DNA from: Chersky-840 sp963838775
Lineage (GTDB): Bacteria; Actinomycetota; Acidimicrobiia; Acidimicrobiales; UBA8190
Direction of reading: 5' to 3'
Length of the DNA: 64,000 bases
Assembly: GCA_963838775.1 (NCBI GenBank)
Contig: CAWISP010000028.1
Location: forward strand, 124,001-188,000
The notes beneath the pieces are model-generated. The model saw only the letters and a program-made list of their open reading frames with translations, was not told where the DNA came from and ran no database searches. Numbering within the stretch: the stretch's first letter is position 1; every line of letters begins with the position of its first letter. Shown here piece after piece: positions 34,226 through 43,033 of the stretch. Both the position numbers and the translations under genes were made by a program.

Positions 34226-34280
34226 GCGGTGCGGCGCGGTGCGGTGCGGTGCGGTGCGGTGCGGTGCGGTGCGAGGCGGT
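34226..34280. repeat. (GCGGT)11 pentanucleotide microsatellite
   Basis: Eleven 5-bp units, nine of them exact GCGGT (variants GCGGC at 34231 and GCGAG at 34271). It begins 49 bp upstream of the agmatinase-family start codon and lies in non-coding DNA between that gene and the GNAT gene. Confidence 0.9.
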
Positions 34281-34290
34281 GTGATGGTCC

Positions 34291-34761
34291 CTAGTCGAGT
34301 GTCTTGCGGTAGACGTTGGTCTCGCGCCGGACGAATCCGAGGCGCAGGTACAACCGGTTGGCGGCTTCGCGCGACGGGCGGGACGTGAGGTCGACCGTGC
34401 GCGATCCCGCCGCACCGGCGCGCCGGTTCGCCTCGTGCACGAGGGCCGCTCCGACACCCCGACCCCGGGACTCCGTCGCCACCACCACGTCCTCGATCCA
34501 GGCCCTCGGGCCCGTCGGCGCACTGAACACCACCAGTGTGAGTGATCCGAGGATGGTGCCGTCGTCGGCATCGCGTGCCACGAACAGGACGGTCGCCGGG
34601 GAATGCACGATGTCCTCGAGCGCCTCCCGGGTGAGCGGGGGTGCCGATGAGGACAGCTCCGGCAGCAGCGCGCCCAGGGCTTCGAGTACGTCGGGGGTCA
34701 CCGCCGTGATCTCGTCGACGACCACCTCGGCCGGCGTCGGCCCGGGCCCTTCAGCACGCAT
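34291..34761 (-). CDS. GNAT-family N-acetyltransferase
   Basis: 156 residues. The acetyl-CoA binding motif is clear: 'AWIEDVVVATESRGRGVGAA' followed by 'LVHEANRRAG' and 'REAANRLYLRLGFVRRETNV', the typical strand 4/helix 3 and strand 6 elements. A 20-residue acidic lead precedes the fold. Substrate unknown; single-domain GNATs act on small amines, peptides or protein N-termini. The GCGGT tract begins 11 bp beyond its stop. Confidence 0.9.
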   Translation of the reverse strand: MRAEGPGPTPAEVVVDEITAVTPDVLEALGALLPELSSSAPPLTREALEDIVHSPATVLFVARDADDGTILGSLTLVVFSAPTGPRAWIEDVVVATESRGRGVGAALVHEANRRAGAAGSRTVDLTSRPSREAANRLYLRLGFVRRETNVYRKTLD

Positions 34762-34794
34762 CGCAGAGCGAGTGTAGTGAGGGGCCTCGGTCGC

Positions 34795-35817
34795 TCACGG
34801 TGATGATGAGGGCGTGGTGTGAGGGTCGCGACCCTCGGCGTGGTCAGGCTTCGTAGCGAAGTGATGCTCGACCGCTTCGTGGTAATTCGGCGCGTCGTGC
34901 CCGGGATCCCGGGTCGGGCTGGTGTGGATCACCGCCTCGGCCAGGCGGGGCACGTCGTGTAGGAGACGGTGATGTGCTTCTTCGGCGATGGCGTGCGCGT
35001 CCACGAGGCTCAAGGTGGGTTCCGACGAGATCTGGATCTCGGCACGCAGCTCGTGGCCGACCCAGCGGATACGGACGTCGTCGACCCCGTCGACACCGGG
35101 CACGCTGGTCAGGACGCGCTCGACCTGGTCGACGAGAGCCGGGTCGACGCTGTCCATCAAACGGCGATAGATGGTGCGCGTCGCACCCAACAGGACCACG
35201 ATCACCGCCGCCGAGATCACCACACCCACGATCGGGTCGGCCCGCGGCGCCCCCGCCACGACCGCGATGGCTCCCACCACGACCGCCAGCGACGTGAACC
35301 CATCCGAGCGGGCGTGCATGCCGTCGGCCACCAGCGCCGCCGAGCCGATCCGCCGGCCCACCCGTACCCGGTACACGGCCACGAGCTCGTTGCCCAGGAA
35401 CCCGACGCCGCCGGCCGCCATCACCCACCCCGCTCCGGTGATGGGGCGGGGGTGCATGAGACGGCTGACGGCTTCGTAGGCGGCGACCACCGTCGAGGCG
35501 GCGATCATCGCCACGATGGCCACACCGGCGAGGTCCTCGGCCCGCCCGAACCCGTAGGTGTAGCGCCGGGTGGGTCGCCGCCGCCCCATCTTGAACGCCA
35601 GCGCCAACGGCACCGCCGTGAGGGCGTCGGCGAAGTTGTGGATGGTGTCGGCGAGCAGTGCGACCGAGTGGCTCAGCACCGCCACCACCAGCTCCACCGC
35701 CGCCGTGGTGGCCAGGATCCCGAGCGACAGGGCCACGGCCCGGATGCCGTCGGCGGTCGACTCGAGGACGCGCTCCCCGCTGTGGGCCCCGTGATCGTGG
35801 GGCACCACCACGGACAT
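34795..35817 (-). CDS. Cation diffusion facilitator (zinc/cobalt-type metal exporter)
   Basis: 340 residues from ATG 35817; the same frame is open up to a GTG at 35994, adding a His/Asp-rich leader. Six membrane helices with the metal-site Asp/His pairs: 'ALLADTIHNFADALTAVPLA' in helix 2 and 'ALVADGMHARSDGFTSLAVV' in helix 5, followed by the cytoplasmic CDF domain (about 225-310). His-rich ends ('HDHGAHSGE' at the start, 'NYHEAVEHHFATKPDHAEG' at the tail) suggest zinc or a related divalent ion. The ATG overlaps the TGA of a short His-rich frame upstream (TGATG), so either coupling or a lost N-terminal frame is possible. It is divergent from the sulfatase. Confidence 0.9.
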   Translation of the reverse strand: MSVVVPHDHGAHSGERVLESTADGIRAVALSLGILATTAAVELVVAVLSHSVALLADTIHNFADALTAVPLALAFKMGRRRPTRRYTYGFGRAEDLAGVAIVAMIAASTVVAAYEAVSRLMHPRPITGAGWVMAAGGVGFLGNELVAVYRVRVGRRIGSAALVADGMHARSDGFTSLAVVVGAIAVVAGAPRADPIVGVVISAAVIVVLLGATRTIYRRLMDSVDPALVDQVERVLTSVPGVDGVDDVRIRWVGHELRAEIQISSEPTLSLVDAHAIAEEAHHRLLHDVPRLAEAVIHTSPTRDPGHDAPNYHEAVEHHFATKPDHAEGRDPHTTPSSSP

Positions 35818-36035
35818 CACCAGTCCCGCCAGCCCCCGCGATGGGTGTGGGCGTGCCCCCGTGTCGTGCCGCCGTGGTCGTGACCCGTCGTGGTCGGTCG
35901 TTGGCCCGTGGTCGTCGTCGGGGTGGTCGTGCCCCGGTCGTGGGCATCCCCGTCGTCGTGTCGGTGCGGTGTCGGGTCGGGCGCCCCACGCCACCTCCTT
36001 GCCGATCGGGGTCGGGCCCAGCCTAAGGTGCGATC

Positions 36036-37601
36036 GTGCCCGAGACGCAGACGACCGAGCGCAACGCCCCGCCGAGGCGTCGCCCCAACATCCTTCTCGT
36101 CGTGTCCGACCAGGAGCGCCAGCGCGGCTGGCTGCCGGCGTCGGTCCGCCTGCCGTGGCGCGAGCGCCTTATGGCCGAGGGCATCGAGTTCACGCGGTAC
36201 TTCACGCACTCCTCGCCGTGCTCGCCGAGTCGGGCCAGCCTGCTCACGGGCCGCTACCTCCCCGGCCACGGCGTCATCGACAACGTGATCATGCCCGAGC
36301 ACAAAGAGCTCGACCCGTCCATGGCGACATTGGGCTCGTTGCTGCGCGGCGCCGGGTACCGGTCGTCGTACATCGGGAAGTGGCACCTGTCACAGTCCGA
36401 GCACCCCGACATGGAGGCCTACGGGTTCGCCGACTGGGACGGCAACGACCGGCACTTCATGGGGTGGGCGGGAACGGGCGTCCACTTCGACCCCATCATC
36501 GCTTCCAACGCCGCACGGTGGCTCCGCGCCAACGCCCGGTCGCGCCCCGGCGTGGCCGCCGAGCCGTGGTTCTTGACCGTCGCGCTCGTGAACCCCCATG
36601 ACGTCATGTGGTTCCCCATCGACCAGCCCGGCTACGAGGAGCGCAACCCCGAGGACGTGGCGGGCGTGCGACGCGTCCTCGACGCCGCCGCCTGGAAGGA
36701 CGACGACCCCCTTCCGATCTATCGGAAGGACTACGACGAGGTCGTCGGCGAGCTCCCCGCCAACTTCCACGACGACCTCCACACCAAGCCCGAGGCCCAC
36801 CGCCAGTGGCGTTGGGACCAGCAACACGGGCTGTGGGGGTACATCGACCCCGGCGACACCAGGGCCTGGCTGCGTCACCTCGATTACTACGTGGAGCTCC
36901 AGCGCCTGGCCGACGAGAGTTTGGGGACGGTGCTCAGCGCGCTCGAGGACACCGGTGAGTGGGATGACACCGTGGTGATCTTCACCTCTGACCACGGCGA
37001 CATGTGCGGGTCACACGGGCTTCGGTCCAAGGGGCCCTTTGTCTACGACGAGATCATGCGGGTGCCCCTGTACGTTCGGGTGCCGGGTGTGACGACCCCC
37101 GGTTCGACCACCGGGGCCCTGGCCACCCATGTCGACCTGACCGCCACCATCTGCGCCCTGGCCGGTGTGGACGGCGGTGCGGCGAACGGGGCGGGAGAAG
37201 GGTCGGGCCTGCAGGGGGTCGACTTCTCGTCGGTGCTGGCGCACCCGTCGGCGACCGTGCGCGATCACGTGCTGTTCGCCCAGGACTCGGCCCAGACCCA
37301 GAACCTCAACCACGTGCGTTATGCCCTGCGCGGGTTCTTCGACGGCGACACCAAGTACGCCCGCTACTACGGGGTGGGCGGGGGCAAGCCGTCGAGCGGT
37401 CTGTGGGGGAGGGACCCGGGCAAGAAGCTGTTCGACGTCGACAGCGACTTCGACGACCAGGACCACGAGTGGTACGACCACGCCACCGATCCGCTCGAGC
37501 TCGTCAACCTGGCCCACGACCGGTCCCGGCGCTCCCAGCTGCGCGGGTTGTTCGAGCGACTGCGTGCCTACGAAGCCCAGGAGATGGTGCCCGCTCCCTG
37601 A
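36036..37601 (+). CDS. Sulfatase (formylglycine-dependent, Cys type)
   Basis: 521 residues from GTG 36036. 'RPNILLVVSDQERQRGW' is the N-terminal metal-binding strand, 'SSPCSPSRASLLTGRYLPGH' the CxPxR activation motif with Cys62, which a formylglycine-generating enzyme must oxidise, and 'GKWHL' and 'FTSDHGDMCGSHGL' complete the active site. No signal peptide is seen, so the enzyme is probably cytoplasmic. Choline-sulfatase-like and other arylsulfatase functions are possible. The C-terminal portion ('KLFDVDSDFDDQDHEWYDHA', 'DPLELVNLA') is the usual family end. The maturation enzyme gene is not in the window. Confidence 0.93.
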   Translation: MPETQTTERNAPPRRRPNILLVVSDQERQRGWLPASVRLPWRERLMAEGIEFTRYFTHSSPCSPSRASLLTGRYLPGHGVIDNVIMPEHKELDPSMATLGSLLRGAGYRSSYIGKWHLSQSEHPDMEAYGFADWDGNDRHFMGWAGTGVHFDPIIASNAARWLRANARSRPGVAAEPWFLTVALVNPHDVMWFPIDQPGYEERNPEDVAGVRRVLDAAAWKDDDPLPIYRKDYDEVVGELPANFHDDLHTKPEAHRQWRWDQQHGLWGYIDPGDTRAWLRHLDYYVELQRLADESLGTVLSALEDTGEWDDTVVIFTSDHGDMCGSHGLRSKGPFVYDEIMRVPLYVRVPGVTTPGSTTGALATHVDLTATICALAGVDGGAANGAGEGSGLQGVDFSSVLAHPSATVRDHVLFAQDSAQTQNLNHVRYALRGFFDGDTKYARYYGVGGGKPSSGLWGRDPGKKLFDVDSDFDDQDHEWYDHATDPLELVNLAHDRSRRSQLRGLFERLRAYEAQEMVPAP

Positions 37602-37617
37602 CGACGACCCGGGTCGA

Positions 37618-38655
37618 TCAGGGTCGGGGAGGTAGACGCACCGTCGGGACGGCTTGAAAGCGACGCTGTGCTTCTGTGGCCAGACGGGGGCCGAGCCGAC
37701 GGCCCCTGGCCAGGAACCCCAGCGCGATGCGGGAGCGGCCTCCGGGCAGGCTCCAGTCGGCCAGGGCCCGCTCGGCGTGGAAGCGGATCGCCCCCCGGGC
37801 CTCACCCGGTCGCTCCACCGTCCCGATGATCGTCCTGTTCTCCTGGCCGGTGAAGGTCTCGGGATGCGAGTGCATGGTCAGGCAGGCGGGCCCGGCCGCA
37901 ATATCGGGGGCTCCCGCACCGATGGTGAGCCGAAAGCCGTCGTCGACGAGCTCGGAGTGGTGCACGGGGAGACTGAGCGGGAAGCCGTTGCCGCCCACCA
38001 CGGTGAGGTCGTGGGTCACCAGCCGCCCCGCGTGTCGCGCCGCGTCGCGCCACGACGCCGGGGGGGCGAGCCACGCCCCTGGTTGCAGGCCACTCGGGGC
38101 CGGGTCCGACAGGGGAGCCGCCGTGCCCTCGGGGGCGTTCCAGGTGCGAGGCGGTTCCTCGAGGCTCCGACGCTCCCACCACTGCATGTGCAGAGGGGTC
38201 ACCTCGATCCAGATGCGGGCGTAGTACCACGCCAATCGGCGGAGCACGAACCTGGGCTGTCCCTTGGTGGCGGCCGGCAGCTTGTCCATGCTGCGGCGCA
38301 CGTAGCGGTCGGTGTTCTCCTGGAGGTCCGAGTCTCGCACGGTGGCGAGCCCCTGGACGAGCGCCACGGGGGGATCGGTGAGGCCGGACCCTAGGGGGTC
38401 GGCGAACAGGAGGCACACCCGGGGATCACGACGAGCGCGCTCGGCCTTGGCGGGGTAGGTGAGTCCCGTCGAGACGTCGAGGGTCAGCCTGTCCTCCCCC
38501 AGATACGGCGTGGTCGGGACGGCGACAGGCCGGCCGTCGCGTGTCAGGGTGGCGTATACGGCGGTGATCGACCGCTCGAACACCTCGATGAGCTCGTCGG
38601 GCCACGCCCCGGGATTGCGGGGTCTCGGGGCAGACGATGACCGGCTGTCGTCCAC
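37618..38655 (-). CDS. PPOX-fold protein with N-terminal flavin/F420-type domain
   Basis: 345 residues from GTG 38655; the frame is open further upstream into the regulator gene but without homology. Residues about 25-150 are a pyridoxamine-5'-phosphate-oxidase-like barrel ('VYATLTRDGRPVAVPTTPYL', 'AKAERARRDPRVCLLFADP', 'VALVQGLATVRD'). Residues about 190-330 form a second beta-rich region ('GFRLTIGAGAPDIAAGPACL', 'GQENRTIIGTVER') that looks like another PPOX-type barrel. Cofactor could be FMN or F420. The product is probably an oxidoreductase of unknown substrate. It lies downstream of the IdeR-like gene on the same strand. Confidence 0.8.
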   Translation of the reverse strand: MDDSRSSSAPRPRNPGAWPDELIEVFERSITAVYATLTRDGRPVAVPTTPYLGEDRLTLDVSTGLTYPAKAERARRDPRVCLLFADPLGSGLTDPPVALVQGLATVRDSDLQENTDRYVRRSMDKLPAATKGQPRFVLRRLAWYYARIWIEVTPLHMQWWERRSLEEPPRTWNAPEGTAAPLSDPAPSGLQPGAWLAPPASWRDAARHAGRLVTHDLTVVGGNGFPLSLPVHHSELVDDGFRLTIGAGAPDIAAGPACLTMHSHPETFTGQENRTIIGTVERPGEARGAIRFHAERALADWSLPGGRSRIALGFLARGRRLGPRLATEAQRRFQAVPTVRLPPRP

Positions 38656-38740
38656 TGACTGCGACCCTATCGTCGCCGGTGCAGGGGACGCCGGGGCCGG
38701 CTCGACTCGGCTCGTGTCGTCGTCCCCGAAGCAGGTGGGT

Positions 38741-39409
38741 TCAGACGGCGGCCACGAACATCTGCTGGCAGATCGCCGGCCCGAGCGCCACCGCCGACCC
38801 GTCGACGTCCAGGGTGAGGGTCCCGTCGGGCGCCCGGTTCCGGACCCGTGCCGAACGGCCGGGGATGAGCCCGTGCTCGTCGAGGTACTCGAGTGATTCC
38901 ATGTCGAGCTCCACCTCTTCGGTGATGCGCTCGATCCGCACGGTCTCGCCCGGCCCGACATCAGCCAGGCTGCGCTGACTGGCGGAATGGTCCCTGGCAC
39001 CGGGCGCGCCCGGGATGGGGTTCCCATGCGGACACGTCGTGGGATTGCCCAGGAGCTCGATCAGGCGCTCCTCGACCTCGTCGGAGATCACGTGCTCCCA
39101 GCGCCCGGCCTCGAGATGGGCCTTGTGCCACGGCAGCCCGATCACGTCGACGAGCAATCGCTCAGCCAGGCGGTGCTTGCGGATCACGCTGTCGGCCACG
39201 ACTCGGCCCTGCTCGGTCAGCGCGATGGTCCGGCCTGAACGGTGGATGTAGCCGTCCGTGGTGAGGCGGTCGAGCATCTCCGACACCGACGGCGCCGAAC
39301 GCCCCAGGCGCTGGGCGATGCGCGCCTGGATCACGGTCGTCCCCTCTTCGGTGAGGGATTGGATCGTCTCGAGGTACTCCTCGACGGGGGGGTGGAATCC
39401 GTCGGTCAC
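38741..39409 (-). CDS. DtxR/IdeR-family metal-dependent transcriptional repressor
   Basis: 222 residues. Winged helix-turn-helix at the N-terminus ('EEYLETIQSLTEEGTTVIQA', 'LGRSAPSVSEMLDRL'), metal-binding/dimerisation domain with 'HRLAERLLVDVIGLPWHKAH' and 'EAGRWEHVISDEVEERLIEL' (typical Glu/His/Cys ligands, including 'TTCPHGNPIPG'), and a C-terminal SH3-like domain from about 150. It would repress iron uptake when Fe(II) is plentiful. It stands divergent from an FTR1 iron permease, whose promoter contains a matching palindrome. Orthology to IdeR rather than MntR-type members rests on this context. Confidence 0.92.
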   Translation of the reverse strand: MTDGFHPPVEEYLETIQSLTEEGTTVIQARIAQRLGRSAPSVSEMLDRLTTDGYIHRSGRTIALTEQGRVVADSVIRKHRLAERLLVDVIGLPWHKAHLEAGRWEHVISDEVEERLIELLGNPTTCPHGNPIPGAPGARDHSASQRSLADVGPGETVRIERITEEVELDMESLEYLDEHGLIPGRSARVRNRAPDGTLTLDVDGSAVALGPAICQQMFVAAV

Positions 39410-39463
39410 ACCTGAATCCTACCGGGTCGCATCGGTGCGCTCCCGGGTATTTCTCAGGGTGGG

Positions 39464-39493
39464 TTGACTCACTTTCTTAGGGTCTCCTAACAT
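39464..39493 (+). promoter_or_regulatory. Promoter of the iron permease with overlapping IdeR-like operator
   Basis: A -35 box TTGACT (39464-39469), 18-bp spacer and -10 box TAACAT (39488-39493) precede the FTR1 gene. A palindrome TTAGGGTCTCCTAA (39477-39490) covers the spacer end and the -10 box. Its arms TTAGG/CCTAA are the ends of the DtxR/IdeR box, but the centre is 4 bp instead of 9, so it is either a variant or a half-spaced operator. A repressor bound there would block RNA polymerase. Confidence 0.55.
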
Positions 39494-39571
39494 GCATTCT
39501 GGCCGAGGGACCGCCGCCGGCGGGCGCTCGCCACGCAGATAGGAACAGTCCCGGCGCAGCAGGGAGGCTCG

Positions 39572-40420
39572 GTGGTCGCCACCCTCGTGATCTTTCTCCG
39601 AGAGGGGATCGAGGCGAGCATGATCGTTGCCATCCTGCTCGCCTACTTGGACCGGATCGGCCAGCGCCGGCATTTCGTGGACGTGCTCAGTGGCGTGGGT
39701 GCCGCATTGTTGCTGGCCGGAGGGGGCGGCGTCGCCGTCTACTTCACGATCCGTTCCTGGAGCGGGACGCGGGCCCAGACCATCTTCGAAACCGGAACGT
39801 ACCTTCTGGCTGCCGTCGTACTCACGTACATGACGTTCTGGATGCGCAACCACTCTCGGACGTTCAGCGCCGAGCTCCAGTCGAAGACCGACGCCGCCAT
39901 GAGCTCGGGGGCGCGACGGGGGCTCTTCTTCTTGGCGTTCCAGGCCGTGGGGCGAGAGGGCCTCGAGACCGTCGTGTTCACGCTCGCCATCGTCTTCTCG
40001 ACCTCGACCAAGGGCGCCGTGCTGGGCGCGGCCATCGGCCTCGTCCTCGCGCTCGGCTGTGCCTTCGCCATCTACCGCCTGGGCAAGCGGATCAACGTGG
40101 CCGTGTTCTTCAAGGTCGTGGGGGCCCTGCTCATGGTGTTCGCCGCCGGGCTGCTCGTCGATGCGGTGGAGAACCTGCAGTCCTTGGGGTGGTTGCCGAT
40201 CTTCACCCGACCCCTGTGGGATTCGCGTCGCCTGTTGTCCGAGGACAGCTCCTTCGGAGACGTCATCCACAGCTTCTTCGGATACGTGAGCCAGCCCACT
40301 CCCCTCGAGATCGCGGTGTGGGTGCTCTACGTGGCCGTGGCCGTGACCGCGTTCCTCGGGCTCTGGCACCGGCGCCGTCGTCCCGTGCTCGGCAGTGCCG
40401 AGGCCGTCCGTCCCGTCTGA
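39572..40420 (+). CDS. FTR1-family high-affinity iron permease
   Basis: 282 residues from GTG 39572, with a GGGAGG ribosome site 7 bases upstream. Seven predicted helices; the two FTR1 signature REXXE motifs are 'FLREGIEASM' near residue 10 and 'GREGLETVVF' near 130. These Glu residues bind ferric or ferrous iron during transport, as in EfeU/Ftr1. No efeO/efeB homologue follows. The promoter carries a likely iron-repressor site and the repressor gene is divergent, so expression under iron limitation is expected. Confidence 0.93.
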   Translation: MVATLVIFLREGIEASMIVAILLAYLDRIGQRRHFVDVLSGVGAALLLAGGGGVAVYFTIRSWSGTRAQTIFETGTYLLAAVVLTYMTFWMRNHSRTFSAELQSKTDAAMSSGARRGLFFLAFQAVGREGLETVVFTLAIVFSTSTKGAVLGAAIGLVLALGCAFAIYRLGKRINVAVFFKVVGALLMVFAAGLLVDAVENLQSLGWLPIFTRPLWDSRRLLSEDSSFGDVIHSFFGYVSQPTPLEIAVWVLYVAVAVTAFLGLWHRRRRPVLGSAEAVRPV

Positions 40421-40520
40421 CCGACCGGCTCAGCCGACCGCCACGCACATAGACCGGGCAGGTCTCGCAACGTGCACAGGCGCCAGCCGGCGCGCACAGG
40501 TGCCGCCGGGCGCGCCAGGT

Positions 40521-40685
40521 TCAGGCGGCGTGGCGTGGAGGTGCTTCGCACACCCGTCGGAGCTGGCTGTCGAGCTCGACGACAGTTCGATCGGCCTGGA
40601 GGAGTTCCAAGTGGGCATTTCGCTCGGCGCCGGAGCCGCTCAAGCGCCGGGCCTTCTCGATGAGGTTTCGCATCATTGCACGCAT
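40521..40685 (-). CDS. Small hypothetical helical protein
   Basis: 54 residues starting at ATG 40685, preceded by a GGGGAGA ribosome site six bases upstream. The sequence 'MRAMMRNLIEKARRLSGSGA' and 'HLELLQADRTVVELDSQLRR' has heptad-like Leu/Val spacing and charged faces, suggesting a short coiled coil. It is too short for confident family assignment. The gene lies between the permease and the CYTH-CHAD gene. Confidence 0.5.
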   Translation of the reverse strand: MRAMMRNLIEKARRLSGSGAERNAHLELLQADRTVVELDSQLRRVCEAPPRHAA

Positions 40686-41081
40686 GTCCGTCTCCCCGGG
40701 TCACGTGTTGTCCGGGCCGGGGCGGGCCCGTTGATGTCACGGTACGGGGCAGGTGTTTCCGCCTCGTCACGGCGTTGTGAACGAGAAGCAAATTCTCGAT
40801 GAGCAGTTCGCGGCGCGCGGGATTTCGCCGGCCGGTCATCCAGAGTTCGTCTGTTGGGCCCTCATTCGTCGCGTTCTGTTCATCGCACCCCCCTACGGTG
40901 AGTCCGGTGAACACGTCGCGGCGGGCGCCTGGCGGCGACCGGGAAGGGCACCCACGGAGCGCTCTCACTTTCCTCCCCCCCCTCAGGGTGGAAGCGCTTT
41001 CCCCGTGCCCGGTCGCCGCCCGGGGCCCGGGCGGCGCGCCGAGGTCCAGGGTGGTGCCGGCACCGGGGTAACCCCGCTTTG
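40686..41081. other. Intergenic region downstream of the CYTH-CHAD gene
   Basis: About 395 bp with no gene that I can support. It contains a 23-bp perfect GC-rich palindrome at 41014-41036 and simple C-rich runs around 40977. Confidence 0.5.
41014..41036 (-). terminator. GC-rich hairpin after the CYTH-CHAD gene
   Basis: Two 11-base arms (CGCCGCCCGGG and CCCGGGCGGCG) pair perfectly around a single central base, 46 bp downstream of the stop at 41082 on the minus strand. No T-run follows, as is common in high-GC actinobacteria. Confidence 0.4.
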
Positions 41082-43033
41082 CTACCTCGGCTCGTCGGGT
41101 CCGGGGTCGGCGCTCGACGGGGTCGGGCGCCTCAAGGGTGCAGGTGCAGTCGACGGCGCCGAAGGCTCTCGCGACCAGGTGCTCGACGCCACTCCGGCGG
41201 GCACGGGGTGGCTGACGACGGGGCGCTCGGTCACCGGCTCGACCGGAGCCGGACCCGGGTTCTCGTTCGGGACTGGGGTCGGGGCGCTTCGGGACGGCGA
41301 CGCCACCACGGCAGGCGCGGTGGTCGCGGTGGGCGCCCCGGGTGCGACCGGGGGCGAAGCCAATGGAGGCCCGGACCAGCGGTAGGCGGCACCGAGCTCG
41401 AGGCGTCGCCGTTCCATGAGCGCGGTGAGCTTGCGCCACTCCGATCCGCCCAACTCGTGGAGGAGGTCGGGGACCTTCCGGGCGAGTCGCTCCGACTCGT
41501 TCCGGTAGCGCTCGGTCAGACTCCCCATCACGAATATCGTCGTGGTCGAGAGGGTCGATCCCTCGGACGTGGCCAATTCCTGCAGCCGGGCGGCCGCCAC
41601 CCGGGCGTCCTGCATCAACCCCAGAGCATCCTGGAGCTTCACCACGTGGCGCAGGTACTTCGCCGTCCTGCGGTCGTACATCTCGGCCACGAACTCGAGC
41701 GCGTAGCGGAGGCGTTTGAGGCGGATGCGGGTCTGGTGGAAGTCCGCAGGATCGCCGCTGCTCCGGGCGCGCCGCGCCGCTTTGGTGGCCGAACGATGGC
41801 GGGCCCCGATCAGGCCGGGAACGACCGCGGCGGCGGGAGCGCGGGCCGCGGCCGAGCGCCGCGAAGGCCCCTGGCGGAGCATGGTGATGAAGCCGGCCTG
41901 CAAGCGCTCGTACCGGGCCGAGTCGAGGCAGGTGAGCAGGGCGCGTCGAGCTTCGTCGCGCTGGCGGCCGAGCACCGAGGCCAGGTCGGCCAGGGCGGTT
42001 CCCTCTTCTTCGGGGACGTCGCGGATCCATCCCTCAACCCGCTCGAGTTGGACATCGAGGTCACGCACCGCACCGAGGGCAGCGGCCAGCCATCCGAGCT
42101 CCATGCGCACGTGGCGCGAGCGCACGGGCAAGGCCTCCTCGAAAAGCGACAGCGCGGCCCGCGTGCGACGGGTGGCCACCCGCATGTCGTGCAACTCCTC
42201 GGCGTCCTCCCCGAGACGGGTACCCGTCTCGTGGGTGAGCACGGCCGCGAAGTTTCGTCGCAGCACGGTGAAGGCCACGTCACCGACCGACGGGTTCGAG
42301 TCGAACGCCACGGTCCCCAGGTCGGGTGGCGGTGGCACGCGCAGGCCGGCGGCCAGCAGCCCAGCCTCGAATTTGGACAGCGTCGCGGGTTGGAGCCCGC
42401 AGTCGCGTCGCAGCACCTCGACCACGGGCGTGAGGCGTCCCACCCATGTCGGTTCGACCTCGACCTCCACCCGCTGGAGGCGAACCGGCTGGTGGTCGTG
42501 GCCGACGATGATGGTGGTCTCGTCGAGCGCAGCTTCAGCGACCCTTTGGGCGGAGACGGCCAGATCGAAGGGGCGCCGCCGGGTCCTGACCTCGAGAATG
42601 GCCTGCAACGGTCGCTTGCCGGTCAGGGCATGCAACCGCCAGCCCACCGGACCCTGGCCCCCGAGCGCACCGACGCCGTCCACGGGCAGGGGCTCGGTCA
42701 CCTCGAGTCGCCGTCGGAGCCCGGCTTCTGATTGCGCCAGTCCCTTCAGGGTCACCTCTGCGCGCCCCCGCGGTGACGCACACGCAACACGTGGCCAGAT
42801 CGGCCGATCCGCCAGTCGGAGGTATCGAAGTAGGTGTCGACGAGGCGCTCGGCGGGTCGTGGCGTCGCAGCCAATGCAGACAGCATTGTTTGCACCGCGC
42901 TCGGCGTTGTGGCGATTCCGACGGCGCGCTCGGGCGCCAAGGCTGCGAACCAGCGTTCGGCGGGCCGCAGGTCGAGCGCGTCGAACTGCCATTCGATTTC
43001 AACTTCGTCGTCGGTCGGCGCGGCACTCGCCAT
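41082..43033 (-). CDS. CYTH-CHAD domain protein, frame interrupted in a G run
   Basis: Probable polyphosphate- or triphosphate-related protein. The N-terminal part from ATG 43033 ('VEIEWQFDALDLRPAERWF', 'RLVDTYFDTSDWRIGRSGHV') starts a CYTH domain but ends in a stop at 42752. The rest of the CYTH domain ('RAEVTLKGLAQSEAGLRRRL', then 'ILEVRTRRRP') continues in the -1 frame, followed by a complete CHAD domain (about 41500-42310: 'HDMRVATRRTRAALSLFEEA', 'VRDLDVQLERVEGW', 'FHQTRIRLKRLRYALEFVAE') and a Pro/Ala-rich tail of about 80 residues. The switch falls at five Gs (plus-strand C run 42765-42769). One extra G would restore 'RHRGGRAEVTLKG'. It may be a mutation, a sequencing error or programmed slippage. 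Confidence 0.78.

Noticed and set aside
40327..42030. Minus-strand frame of 567 codons overlapping the CHAD gene in another frame
   Set aside because: An out-of-frame shadow; its Arg/Pro-rich product has no homology, while the CHAD and CYTH motifs lie in the other frames.
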